Origin: Paenibacillus sp. 19GGS1-52
GTDB lineage: Bacteria > Bacillota > Bacilli > Paenibacillales > Paenibacillaceae
DNA: 64,000 nucleotides
Direction: 5' to 3'
Assembly (NCBI RefSeq): GCF_022369515.1
Contig: NZ_CP059724.1
Coordinates: forward strand, 1 to 64,000
The notes below the pieces were generated by a model. That model made no database searches. It saw nothing but the letters and a program-made list of their open reading frames with translations, and had not been told where the DNA came from. The position numbers were made by a program, and so were the translations under genes. Each line of letters begins with the position of its first letter. Within the stretch, counting starts at the first letter, position 1. This document shows positions 45,005-54,219 of the stretch, one piece after another.

Positions 45005-48000
45005 TTGGAATGGGGCAATCTATTACGTAAACTATCAATTCTTGCACTAGCCGTTGGGGTAACGAGTAGCACGGTACCTGGAGGAGCTTCAGCAGCAAGC
45101 TCAGTACAACCGCAATTCACCAAGAGTGCATTATCGCTGATTCAACAACACAAGACCTATATTTCGCCTCAGATCAATACAAAATCCACAGCAGACATTC
45201 GTGTTATCGTTCAACTGAGCGGACAACCGGCAGCCATCGGCAAATATGCAACCAAGCAAGGAATCTCATCTTTGGCCTCCACAGCTACTGAAGCCGCTGT
45301 CAACAGCCAACAAACTGATGTGCTGCAGAAAGCGGCCACTGCTGGACTCGACCTCAAGGTCAACTATAAGTACAACACCGTCTTAAACGGTTTCGAAATC
45401 ACAATTCCTGCGAATGAAATTCCCGAACTTGCCACTATAACCGGAGTCACCTCGATTTATGAGAATAGTACCTGGTATGCTTTGCCAGATGAAGATACAG
45501 ACGTAGCCGTTCTAGGAACTACAGCTAATGGCGAAGCTCCATTGAAACAGATTGGTGCTGACTTGGCTTGGGAAGCAGGTTATACCGGAGCTGGCCTTAA
45601 AGTAGGCGTTATCGATACTGGGGTAGACTATAAGCATCCGGATATTGCTGCAGCATATAAAGGAGGTTGGGACTCCTTCTATAATGACGACGATCCCTAT
45701 GAAGAAGCTCCGGACGCTACAAAGAGTTTCGAGGGTACCTCTCATGGCACACATGTTTCTGGAACCATCATTGGACGAGCTACCAATCCAACCAGTGAAA
45801 TTGTCCAGAAGGGTGTAGCATACGGAGCAGATCTCTACGTTTATAAAGTGCTTGGCTATAATCCAGCCAACCCTGACTCTGCATCGGGATCATCTGCTCA
45901 GGTTATTGATGGCATCGAGCATGCCATCAAAGATCATATGGATGTGATTAACCTTTCACTCGGATCAGATGCAGAGAAAGATGTGAACTCTCCTGATGCC
46001 ATCGCCATCAATAACGCTGTGCTATCCGGTGTTGTTGCGGTTATCGCTAACGGTAATGCCGGACCTGATTATTATACACTCGGGTCGCCAGCAACTTCCC
46101 AGTTAGGCATCTCTGTTGGTGCAGCAACCAGCAAGATCAATAAATACTGGACGACTTTAACGCCTACATTGGTCAATGCGGAAACAGTAACCAGCGTTAC
46201 CTATGCCACCTACAAAGTCAATATTATGGCTTGGGAGGCTACAACGGAAGAAGTGAATTTCACTAATCTTATCGGTGTTGACTCTCAGGATATTGTATAT
46301 GTTGGGCTAGGTGCTGACAGTGATTACGTCAATAAGGATGTTACGGGTAAGATCGTATTAGCTTCTCGTGGAACCTTGGCCTTTGATCTGAAGATCGCCA
46401 ATGCCAAGAAATATAAGGCCAAAGCTCTTGTTATCTTTAACGGAAATGCGAAAAGCGATAATCCCAAAGAGGTTGATTTGAATAACAGCATACCTGGCCG
46501 CGACGATTATATTGACGTCGACTCGGGTGACAACTACGGTAATATCACCACCTTTGATATGAAGGGTACCGAAGGCCGCGCCTTGGCCAGAGCACTGGTA
46601 CAGAATAGCGGTACTCAATTGGAAACTGCCTTCGGTGCGGATTATCATCAAAGCCTCTTCCTTGGTGATACCCTGGCAGGCTTCAGTTCTGCCGGACCTA
46701 ACGTAGACAGCAAACTGAGTATTAAGCCAGACTTCGTTGCTCCAGGAGTAGGCATCCTGTCTACATGGCCTGCTTACGGTAAGTTTGACACACATGCTAG
46801 TTACGACGAGGCCTATAAGCGGATTAGCGGAACCAGTATGGCCGCTCCTCATGTTGCTGGACTAGCACTCCTAATTAAACAGGCGCATCCGAATTGGACT
46901 CCCTTTGATATTCGTGCCGCTCTGGCGAACACAGCAGATGTTCTCCCTGGCGACGACAAGGGAACTTATGATGTCTACCAGCAGGGAGCGGGTCGTGTAA
47001 ATGTATCACATGCTATTGATACAGATGCTTTATTACAATCGATTGAACCGATTACTATTCTTGACAAGAATTACAGCCCCATAAATGTAATCAACTATAA
47101 CGATTCGGCCAACTTTGGTGTCCTTGCACCTGGGGCTGCGGGAACTGAAAATCTGCAGTTGAAGAATACTGGCAGTGCAGATTTAACCTATACTGCTGAA
47201 ATTGAATGGCACGGGGACACTCCTGCTGAAATTACAGCAAATCTTGATCACAGCGTTGTTGCTGCTGCTGCTGGTAAGACCACACCTTTTACATTGGACT
47301 TGAATGTAAGTAAAGCTGCTGTAACTGGTTCCTCCTATGAAGGGCAAATCAACCTGACGGCAGTTGGTCAACCGACACTACATTTGCCATTCTCTATATA
47401 TGTAGGAACTGAGTTGCCAGATAGCACAGTAGGTATTCAAGAGATTGCCTTGACTAAGTCCATCATTCATCCGAAGCTGGACACTCCTATTACAACCGAT
47501 CTTAGCTATAAACTAACGGCTGACGATGCGAATTATTACGAAATCGATCTCTATAACTTAAATGATGAGCTGATTGGCTTCATGGATATCGCAGAATCGG
47601 AAGGGGACAGTTTCGAAACAGGAGTCTATAACTTCACGGGAATTGATGGCTCCTATTTCCCTTATGATGCTAAGGGTAACCCTGTGCTAGATAAGGAGGG
47701 CAACCCCGTTATAGCCCATCTTATTGATGGAATTTATAAAATAAATGTTTTTTATGCCCATATCACCCCTGCCAATAAGGTAACCAGTTCGTACAATGGG
47801 TTTACTTCCTTAAGGGTCAGTAATGAAATCACACCTGTACCTACACCAACAGCTACACCTGCTCCTGTTGGTAGCGGAGGTTTGAGTCCCACACCTACAG
47901 CTTCCGCTACAGCCGCACCAACTGGTAGCGAATCTACCAATTCTGTCCTTGAACAAGGCTTCCAGCAAGCTCCCGTTAAGGCAGTTGCAGCCTCTAAAGA

Positions 48001-49135
48001 CGGTGTCACTACAATCACCGTGACTGATAATGACCTGAAAGCTGCACTGGCTTCTGCTGCAAGCTCCAAGACAGCAGTTGTCATTTCAGTTCCAACGATT
48101 AGTGACACTGAAGCTAAGCTTAGCCTGACTACAGATCAGTTGAAACAGCTGGCAGGTATTCAACCGCAAAGCACCTTAATTATCAGTGTAGCCGGTTCCG
48201 CAGTGTCCCTGCCCGTCTCCTTGCTGGCGAACGTACCAGCTGGCACAGGCTTTGACCTGGTAATCACAAAAGCTGCAGATCAAGCCTCGAAATTCACTAC
48301 TAGTGCTACAGGTGCAACAGTAGTTGGAACACCGGTATCCTTTGAGGCCAACTGGACTACAGCGTCCGGCAGCACCGCTCTGGAAATACCAAATGATGTC
48401 TTCATCAAACGTTCCTTCACGATTCCGGGAGCTATTCAACCTAATACTACCGGTGTACTCTATGAAGAGAACGGCAAAATTACACCTGTCTCTTCTGTAT
48501 TCAAAGTACAAGCAGACGGAACAACTATCGTTACCGTCAACCGCCCCGGCTTCTCGGTGTATGCTGCGGTAAGCCGTCCAGTAACATTTACGGATATTGC
48601 ATCTTCAACGGCCGCTGCTGATATTACCGCATTGGCCAATAAATTAATTATTGAAGGTACGTCAGCAACAACCTTCTCACCGAAGAGCAACCTGACCCGT
48701 GCTGAGTTCACCGCATTGCTCGCACGTTCACTTGGATTGCGTTCAGCTTCCACCGCAAGCTTCACGGACGTGAAAGCATCCGACTGGTATGCAGCCGATG
48801 TAGCTGCTGCCTATGAAGCCGGACTGATTCTTGGAACAGGCAAGGGCAAATTCGCCCCTACCGCTAAAGTAACCCGCCAGGAACTTGCCGTGATTCTGGA
48901 TAGAGCACTGAAATTGACGGGTGTAGAGCTCAAAGTCTCCAACCCATCCTTCAGTACCTATGCCGATGATGCTAAGATTGCCAGCTATGCTAAGGATAGT
49001 GTACGCAACTTATCCGCTGCCGGCGTCATTAGCAGTAATGCAGGATTGAGCTTTAATCCTACAACAGCCGCTACACGCGAAACGGTTGCTTCCGCACTTC
49101 GTCAATTGCTGAGCAAGACAGGTCTGATCGACTAA
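45005..49135 (+). CDS. Secreted subtilisin-like protease with SLH domains
   Basis: Cell-surface serine protease of family S8 (Vpr-like), 1376 residues. Signal peptide (about 1-31, ending GGASA), inhibitor-I9 propeptide region (about 60-155), catalytic domain with D204 (VGVIDTG), H247 (SHGTHVSG) and S611 (GTSMAAPHVAG), and a PA insert (about 400-530). Then come Fn3-like beta domains, a Pro/Thr-rich linker (TPVPTPTATPAPVG) near 940-960, a further domain and three SLH repeats (about 1195-1374) that would bind it to pyruvylated wall polymer. TTG start after GGAGGGG. It follows the polysaccharide cluster, which holds a pyruvyl transferase gene. Confidence 0.95.
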   Translation: MEWGNLLRKLSILALAVGVTSSTVPGGASAASSVQPQFTKSALSLIQQHKTYISPQINTKSTADIRVIVQLSGQPAAIGKYATKQGISSLASTATEAAVNSQQTDVLQKAATAGLDLKVNYKYNTVLNGFEITIPANEIPELATITGVTSIYENSTWYALPDEDTDVAVLGTTANGEAPLKQIGADLAWEAGYTGAGLKVGVIDTGVDYKHPDIAAAYKGGWDSFYNDDDPYEEAPDATKSFEGTSHGTHVSGTIIGRATNPTSEIVQKGVAYGADLYVYKVLGYNPANPDSASGSSAQVIDGIEHAIKDHMDVINLSLGSDAEKDVNSPDAIAINNAVLSGVVAVIANGNAGPDYYTLGSPATSQLGISVGAATSKINKYWTTLTPTLVNAETVTSVTYATYKVNIMAWEATTEEVNFTNLIGVDSQDIVYVGLGADSDYVNKDVTGKIVLASRGTLAFDLKIANAKKYKAKALVIFNGNAKSDNPKEVDLNNSIPGRDDYIDVDSGDNYGNITTFDMKGTEGRALARALVQNSGTQLETAFGADYHQSLFLGDTLAGFSSAGPNVDSKLSIKPDFVAPGVGILSTWPAYGKFDTHASYDEAYKRISGTSMAAPHVAGLALLIKQAHPNWTPFDIRAALANTADVLPGDDKGTYDVYQQGAGRVNVSHAIDTDALLQSIEPITILDKNYSPINVINYNDSANFGVLAPGAAGTENLQLKNTGSADLTYTAEIEWHGDTPAEITANLDHSVVAAAAGKTTPFTLDLNVSKAAVTGSSYEGQINLTAVGQPTLHLPFSIYVGTELPDSTVGIQEIALTKSIIHPKLDTPITTDLSYKLTADDANYYEIDLYNLNDELIGFMDIAESEGDSFETGVYNFTGIDGSYFPYDAKGNPVLDKEGNPVIAHLIDGIYKINVFYAHITPANKVTSSYNGFTSLRVSNEITPVPTPTATPAPVGSGGLSPTPTASATAAPTGSESTNSVLEQGFQQAPVKAVAASKDGVTTITVTDNDLKAALASAASSKTAVVISVPTISDTEAKLSLTTDQLKQLAGIQPQSTLIISVAGSAVSLPVSLLANVPAGTGFDLVITKAADQASKFTTSATGATVVGTPVSFEANWTTASGSTALEIPNDVFIKRSFTIPGAIQPNTTGVLYEENGKITPVSSVFKVQADGTTIVTVNRPGFSVYAAVSRPVTFTDIASSTAAADITALANKLIIEGTSATTFSPKSNLTRAEFTALLARSLGLRSASTASFTDVKASDWYAADVAAAYEAGLILGTGKGKFAPTAKVTRQELAVILDRALKLTGVELKVSNPSFSTYADDAKIASYAKDSVRNLSAAGVISSNAGLSFNPTTAATRETVASALRQLLSKTGLID

Positions 49136-49158
49136 TTATCTCTTATTTCTGAACAAAC

Positions 49159-49200
49159 AAACGCCCTTCCGCTTCCCAACTGGGAAATGGAAGGGCGTTT
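49159..49200. terminator. Bidirectional terminator between protease and threonine aldolase
   Basis: AAACGCCCTTCC (49159-49170) pairs with GGAAGGGCGTTT (49189-49200), with an inner TTCCCA/TGGGAA stem. It ends the two convergent genes. Confidence 0.92.
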
Positions 49201-49201
49201 C

Positions 49202-50287
49202 TTATTTCAGCTTCTCATCCAGCAGTTGAAGTGCTAACCTCAACAGATCCTTGGGAATCGCAGCATAACTGTCCCCAATATTCAGCTCACAATAAGAGGA
49301 GGTCTCACCTGTTTCCCGTAATACGGGCACTAAGCCAATCCCCGTCTCCTCATAAATAGCAGCCAGAATAGGCTCCAGCTCGCGCTTGGACCGCTCAATA
49401 TGCACATGAAACATATTGGAGACAGGTTCCACAGGCAGAGTAGCAACAGCATGGCACCGATTCATAAGTGCAGCAAGCTCCTTGGCAGCTTCGTAATACT
49501 GTCCCATCTTATTTTCTCTTAAAGTGAAATAATAATCTGCGGTGAGGATATACGGATACAAGCTGATTAAATCCCCGCCATGACGACGTTTCCATATTTT
49601 TGATTTCTCCGTGAATTCCTTACTACCGGCCAGAATGGCTCCGGCAATGCCACCAATTCCTTTATAGAAGGAAATATATACACTATCAAAAAGCGCACAG
49701 ATCTCTGCAGCCGACTTCCCATAATAGGGTAAAGTCTCAAAAAGCCTCGCCCCATCCAGATGCAGCATAATCCCTTGCTGACGGCAATACGCAGATATAG
49801 CCTCGAGCTCTGCGAAATCAGGCAGTTGTCCACCAATCTCACGCTGTGGCAGCTCAAGCAACAAGCAAGCTATCTCATCTTTCATATTCATTACATCAGC
49901 TAATGTAATCAGCCGGTTCTTGTCCGCAAGTAAAATAGGTTCAATATGATGCAGCTCCTTCAACCCATCCTGTTCATGAATCTCTAGATGACATAAAGGA
50001 TGATAAGCCACTTTCTTGGTTCCAATTTGATCACACCATATTCTAAGGGCAACTTGCTGTGCCATCGTGCCGCTCGGGAAGAATACTGCGGCTTCCTTTC
50101 CCAGAACCTGCGCCAACTTCGCTTGAAAATCTTCGATAAGCTTGCCCGTTCCATAGACATCACTTTCAGTGATATCTTCCACATTTTCGAAGGCTTCCTT
50201 TAATACTTGAATATTTCTCTTGCCATTACCTGATACTCTATACGTAGTTCCATTAAATGCCTCTTGCAGTGACTTATTGCCATTCAT
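49202..50287 (-). CDS. Low-specificity threonine aldolase / beta-eliminating lyase
   Basis: PLP-dependent enzyme of fold type I that splits L-threonine or allo-threonine to glycine and acetaldehyde. 361 residues. Motifs: FFPSGTMAQQVALRIW (about 68-83, phosphate contact), LHLDGARLFET (about 172-182, with the Asp bound to PLP) and YISFYKGIGGIAGAIL (about 199-214, with the PLP Lys in SFYKG). The family also contains other lyases, so the substrate is probable, not certain. An AGCGAAGGG site precedes ATG 50287. Single gene, convergent with the protease gene. Confidence 0.9.
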   Translation of the reverse strand: MNGNKSLQEAFNGTTYRVSGNGKRNIQVLKEAFENVEDITESDVYGTGKLIEDFQAKLAQVLGKEAAVFFPSGTMAQQVALRIWCDQIGTKKVAYHPLCHLEIHEQDGLKELHHIEPILLADKNRLITLADVMNMKDEIACLLLELPQREIGGQLPDFAELEAISAYCRQQGIMLHLDGARLFETLPYYGKSAAEICALFDSVYISFYKGIGGIAGAILAGSKEFTEKSKIWKRRHGGDLISLYPYILTADYYFTLRENKMGQYYEAAKELAALMNRCHAVATLPVEPVSNMFHVHIERSKRELEPILAAIYEETGIGLVPVLRETGETSSYCELNIGDSYAAIPKDLLRLALQLLDEKLK

Positions 50288-50478
50288 AAGACCCTTCGCT
50301 CCCTTTAGCTACATTTAATTTCGTTATGGATAGAAAAAGTATATCATTTCTGCAACAAAAAGCAGATATCCATAAATTATATGCATTGTTCCCTTGATCC
50401 AAGGTGAAATAATGTGACTGCTGTGCTACAATATTGGAATTGCAAAGGCAATCGCTTAGGGAGGTTTATTACAACACC

Positions 50479-51114
50479 ATGCTTATTATTGGTATCGCCG
50501 GGGGGACCGGTTCCGGCAAGACGACGGTAGCTCGCTCTGTCATTGGCCGCCTTGGTTCAGACAAGGTAACGTTTATATCTCAGGATAACTACTATAAGGA
50601 CCATTCACATCTCAGCATGGCCGAACGCGCATCCATCAATTACGATCACCCACTTGCTTTTGATACTGAACTGCTAATTGAGCACCTGAATTGCCTAACA
50701 AATGGTCAGTCGGCATACGCTCCGGTATATGACTTTACCGTCCATGCCCGTTCTACTGACCTTACGGTTGAGCTCAAGCCAAATAACATCGTTATTCTCG
50801 AAGGGCTGCATGTACTCTCTGATGAGAAGCTGCGGGAACACCTGAACATTAAAGTATTTGTCGATACCGACCCCGATGTGCGTATTCTCCGTCGGGTACT
50901 CCGGGACATCGAGGAACGTGGCCGCACAATCCGTTCGATCCATACGCAATATTTGACCACGGTAAAGCCGATGCACGAGGCATTTATCGAGCCGTCAAAG
51001 AAATACGCTGACCTGATCATTCCTGAAGGTGGACAGAATCAGGTCGGCATAGAACTATTGTCCGTATTGACCGAGAAATATTTGTCGGGCGATCAGCAGT
51101 GGACCAAGGCTTAA
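50479..51114 (+). CDS. udk: Uridine kinase
   Basis: Pyrimidine salvage: phosphorylates uridine and cytidine to UMP and CMP with ATP or GTP. 211 residues. Starts MLIIGIAGGTGSGKTTVARS with P-loop GGTGSGKT (8-15), then SQDNYYKDHSHLSMAERASI, NYDHPLAFDTELLIEHL, ILEGLHVL and the C-terminal IIPEGGQNQVGIELL. AGGGAGG lies 14 bases before the ATG, which is far; the family N-terminus still supports this start. Single gene closed by a terminator at 51145-51184. Confidence 0.95.
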   Translation: MLIIGIAGGTGSGKTTVARSVIGRLGSDKVTFISQDNYYKDHSHLSMAERASINYDHPLAFDTELLIEHLNCLTNGQSAYAPVYDFTVHARSTDLTVELKPNNIVILEGLHVLSDEKLREHLNIKVFVDTDPDVRILRRVLRDIEERGRTIRSIHTQYLTTVKPMHEAFIEPSKKYADLIIPEGGQNQVGIELLSVLTEKYLSGDQQWTKA

Positions 51115-51144
51115 GCGGAATCTAGATGATGATTAAACAAATTT

Positions 51145-51184
51145 GGGGTGTTTCCGGCGATTAGCTGGAAACACCCCCTTTTTT
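51145..51184 (+). terminator. Terminator after udk
   Basis: GGGGTGTTTCC (51145-51155) pairs with GGAAACACCCC (51167-51177), followed by a T-run. Confidence 0.95.
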
Positions 51185-51192
51185 TAATTCAT

Positions 51193-52026
51193 TCAACGAA
51201 CGGAAGCCTTTAGAGGCTTATTCACAGCAGGGCGAGCGGCCTTGGATGCCTGAGAAGCGGAACGTGCTTTTAGGAAGTGATACAGGTTCCCCAAGAGCAA
51301 CCCGATAAACAAATAGATCAACCCTCCAAATAATCCATAAATGACAGTCCCTGCTACTGCGGTTAGCAGACCAAAGATGATTTGCCCTTTAGCTTTGGCC
51401 GGTGAGGTAGGCGGATCCGTGAGCATAAAGAAGGCGAAGAATAGGGAGGAATTGATATAAGGTGTCCGGAGTGCATCTGTAGCATCACCTATATTGAAAT
51501 GAGCCATAAGGAACAGGAGGACAAATAATGTTCCGAGAAATGACAGCACCTGAGGGTACTTTTTCACCCGATTCGCTACTGCATAGCCACCAATTAACAC
51601 CAAGATAAGCGTCCAAGCAGGAAGATCCCCGAAGGCCCCCCACCAGCTTTGGCCCGTTTGAAAGATCACAGAGGATAGCAGCAAGCCAAAGGCAGCCGGA
51701 TTAAAGATCGGTTTCTTCTTATAAACAAGCAGATGCTTCGACAAAATAGAAAGGGCTGCCGTTGCCACAATGATGGGCCAAGCGGTCGTTACACCCAAGA
51801 TCAAGGAGATGATTAATCCGGTAATCACCGCGCCCGTCGGCGTGATCTTTTTTCTTTTGGCCATCAGGCTGCATATCATATCCAGGGCTACAGAGAACCC
51901 CACAGCGATGATCGCATTCTTAATACCCATAGTATTCTTTGATCCGATGGAGGCAATGAGTAGAAAAGCAACCAAGGCAATAACGACATAGCCCTTTGGT
52001 GACTTCATCCATTTTTTGATTGGCAT
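51193..52026 (-). CDS. RnfD/NqrB-like membrane protein
   Basis: 277 residues with about eight to ten membrane helices. RnfD/NqrB hallmarks are present: FNPAAFGLLLSSVIFQ (about 107-122) and FMLTDPPTSPAKAKGQIIFG (about 199-218). The flavin-carrying S(T)GAT motif of RnfD/NqrB is not visible, so covalent FMN is unlikely here. It probably moves electrons across the membrane to the adjacent FMN-binding protein. Its ATG follows the ApbE stop directly (TAAATG) with GGAGGG inside the apbE end, so translation is coupled. A basic tail ends the protein. Confidence 0.85.
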   Translation of the reverse strand: MPIKKWMKSPKGYVVIALVAFLLIASIGSKNTMGIKNAIIAVGFSVALDMICSLMAKRKKITPTGAVITGLIISLILGVTTAWPIIVATAALSILSKHLLVYKKKPIFNPAAFGLLLSSVIFQTGQSWWGAFGDLPAWTLILVLIGGYAVANRVKKYPQVLSFLGTLFVLLFLMAHFNIGDATDALRTPYINSSLFFAFFMLTDPPTSPAKAKGQIIFGLLTAVAGTVIYGLFGGLIYLFIGLLLGNLYHFLKARSASQASKAARPAVNKPLKASVR

Positions 52027-52911
52027 TTAAATCCCTCCAACTGTGATTATTTGTAAATCAGATGATATTAATATTCCTGTCAACTCTGCCTGCTCGATCA
52101 ATGCTTTTCCACGCTCAGCCTCCAGTAGAAACAATGCCGTTGCAAAAGCATCTGCCAGCATGGCAAAGGGGGCGATTACGCTGCTGCTTACCCATTCCTT
52201 TGGCGACTGTTTCAGCTTGGGATGGAGGATATGATGGTTGCCATTCCCTTTTGTACTTGTACGTTCGTAACCTCCAGAGGTACAGATAGCTTCGTTTGAG
52301 ATTTCCAGGGTGTGTATAATTAAATCCTTGTGCTTGGGATGCTGAATACCAACCTTCCAGAGGTTCCCGGTTTCATCCACACCACCCGCAAACAGATCAC
52401 CACCTGCATTGACCATAAATCCGGGAAATTCTTTTAGCTCATTGGCAGCTAAGTCGATGGCAAATCCTTTCGCTACAGCTCCTAAATCAATGACCAGCGG
52501 TTTACGTAAATATAAGGTATGGTCTTCTTCATTTAAGATGAGATCGCGATACGTAACCACATCGGCAGAAGGGCTTTCGATAAATTCCCCTGTTAAATAG
52601 TGACGATTGAACCCCTGCTCCTCCATGGCTTTGCCTACTGTCGGATCGAACACGCCGTCCGTCCATTCCGCAATTTCCAAAGCGAATTTAAGAGGCTCGA
52701 ATAAAAATGGACTAAGCGGAACCGCCGTTTCTATCCATTGGCAGGCTTTCGTCACTTCACTGTCTGGACTAAACCGACTGCAGGCCTGTTCTACTTGTTG
52801 AAAAGCTTCAAAGGCCCTGTTGATCTTCACTTCTGTCTCTTCCTTCGACCACTTGCCACTGACCACCTGAATATCCACGACCGTATCCATGTATAATTTG
52901 GTTTTTCTCAT
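52027..52911 (-). CDS. apbE: FAD:protein FMN transferase (ApbE)
   Basis: Flavinyl transferase that moves FMN from FAD to a Thr in target proteins. 294 residues with DGVFDPTVGKAM (about 96-107), VIDLGAVAKGFAIDLAA (about 144-160), VNAGGDLFAGG and the C-terminal AMLADAFATALFLLE with the metal-binding Asp/Thr. There is no signal peptide: the domain begins at once (MRKTKLYMDTVVDIQVV). No convincing Shine-Dalgarno site precedes ATG 52911. It is in the same reading frame as the FMN-binding gene, separated only by TAA and three codons. The target is probably the Thr in SGATYST of that protein. Confidence 0.9.
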   Translation of the reverse strand: MRKTKLYMDTVVDIQVVSGKWSKEETEVKINRAFEAFQQVEQACSRFSPDSEVTKACQWIETAVPLSPFLFEPLKFALEIAEWTDGVFDPTVGKAMEEQGFNRHYLTGEFIESPSADVVTYRDLILNEEDHTLYLRKPLVIDLGAVAKGFAIDLAANELKEFPGFMVNAGGDLFAGGVDETGNLWKVGIQHPKHKDLIIHTLEISNEAICTSGGYERTSTKGNGNHHILHPKLKQSPKEWVSSSVIAPFAMLADAFATALFLLEAERGKALIEQAELTGILISSDLQIITVGGI

Positions 52912-52920
52912 AGTGCACCG

Positions 52921-53397
52921 TTAGGCGTTCTGCGCTTGGGAGAGTGCGTCCAAGACCGAGGCTTTAAACGCTTGGGTACTGTACGTTGCGCCTGATACAT
53001 TCACCACTTGTGCACTTTGGGTTTGCAATACTTCTCCAGGCAACCCTGATACGTAACGCTGCGAATAGCGCATGGCATAATCGCTTATTTCAACATCCGT
53101 TATTTTATCGTTCTTAATAGTGACTGCGACTTGAATCGTGCCTCGACGATTGTTTCCCGTACCTGTATAAGTACCATCTTTATAAAGACTATTGACTACA
53201 GCCTTGGTTGGAGTAGTTGTTGGGGTTGGGCTGCTATTTACTGTCGTAACCTTGGTTTGAGTACTAACTTGGGTGTAGGCAGTTGGGGTTGGTTGCACTA
53301 TAGAGGCTTGGGTGTCCGTTGCAAAATATCCGGCAACGTATACTGCTGTTACCGCTGTTGAACATAGGAGCACCCATTTTTTATTTGTTTTTGCCAT
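52921..53397 (-). CDS. Exported FMN-binding domain protein
   Basis: 158 residues with an N-terminal membrane anchor (about 8-26), a Thr/Pro/Ser-rich linker (about 35-66) and an FMN_bind domain (about 70-155). The flavinylation motif SGATYST is at residues 135-141; its Thr would carry FMN added by ApbE. I start at ATG 53397 because GGAG lies 8 bases before it; the ATG at 53466 is far upstream. It is probably an outer-face electron carrier linked to the RnfD/NqrB-like protein. It is divergent from the two-component system at 53533, 135 bases away. Confidence 0.9.
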   Translation of the reverse strand: MAKTNKKWVLLCSTAVTAVYVAGYFATDTQASIVQPTPTAYTQVSTQTKVTTVNSSPTPTTTPTKAVVNSLYKDGTYTGTGNNRRGTIQVAVTIKNDKITDVEISDYAMRYSQRYVSGLPGEVLQTQSAQVVNVSGATYSTQAFKASVLDALSQAQNA

Positions 53398-53532
53398 GTG
53401 AATCACTCCATTTCGATTGATCTTTATTTCTGTTCTTAAGATAAACCCAGTATAATTGGTGAACATTTAAATTTTATTAAAATAGGCTTTCTGATAAGAT
53501 GGTCTTAGATTCCAGCCAAAGGGGACAAAGGC

Positions 53533-54219
53533 ATGCGCGTACTTGTAGTGGAAGATGATACTTCTTTACTGAAGGTGATCTGTGATATTTTTGAAGGCGA
53601 AGCCTTCCTGACCGATGCCGCAGAGACTGGCGACGATGGTTATTATTTGGCCCAACAAGCCATCCATGATCTGATTATTCTCGACATTATGCTGCCTGGA
53701 ATGAACGGGATTGAAATCGTCGCCAAATTAAGATCACAGGCGATGCTGGTTCCCATCATTTTGCTGACGGCTAAAGATGCTGTGGAAGATCGCGTGGCCG
53801 GGTTGGATGCTGGAGCCGATGATTACCTCACGAAACCCTTCGCCGTCTCGGAACTGCTGGCACGCTCAAGAGCGGTGCTAAGAAGACGCGGCACCATCGG
53901 CCAAGAGGGCGAATTGATCTGCGGTCCTCTTCGCTTAGCTCCGGCAACAAGAGAAGCCTTTAGCAGGGAGGCCCCTCTCCATTTAACAGCAACAGAATAT
54001 CAATTATTAGAATTCTTTCTATGTAATAAAGACCAGATCCTAACCCGCGATCAAATATTTGATCGAATTTGGGGTTTCGATTCGGGGTCGGCCACGACGG
54101 CGGTTGATGTATATGTACATCATCTACGCAAGAAGCTCACTGCTAACGACGCTGGGAGTTATCTTCAGACTGTAAGAGGAATCGGCTATATTTTCAAAGG
54201 AGAGCCCCATGTTCAATAA
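53533..54219 (+). CDS. OmpR-family response regulator
   Basis: 228-residue response regulator. The receiver domain (1-115) has the phospho-acceptor D51, T79 and K101 (DDYLTKPF). The OmpR/PhoB winged helix (about 125-222) has LTATEYQLLEFFL, TTAVDVYVHHLRKKL and TVRGIGYIF. ATG 53533 follows a GGGGACAAAGG site. It overlaps the kinase gene by 11 bases. The divergent flavin operon is the most obvious target. Confidence 0.96.
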   Translation: MRVLVVEDDTSLLKVICDIFEGEAFLTDAAETGDDGYYLAQQAIHDLIILDIMLPGMNGIEIVAKLRSQAMLVPIILLTAKDAVEDRVAGLDAGADDYLTKPFAVSELLARSRAVLRRRGTIGQEGELICGPLRLAPATREAFSREAPLHLTATEYQLLEFFLCNKDQILTRDQIFDRIWGFDSGSATTAVDVYVHHLRKKLTANDAGSYLQTVRGIGYIFKGEPHVQ

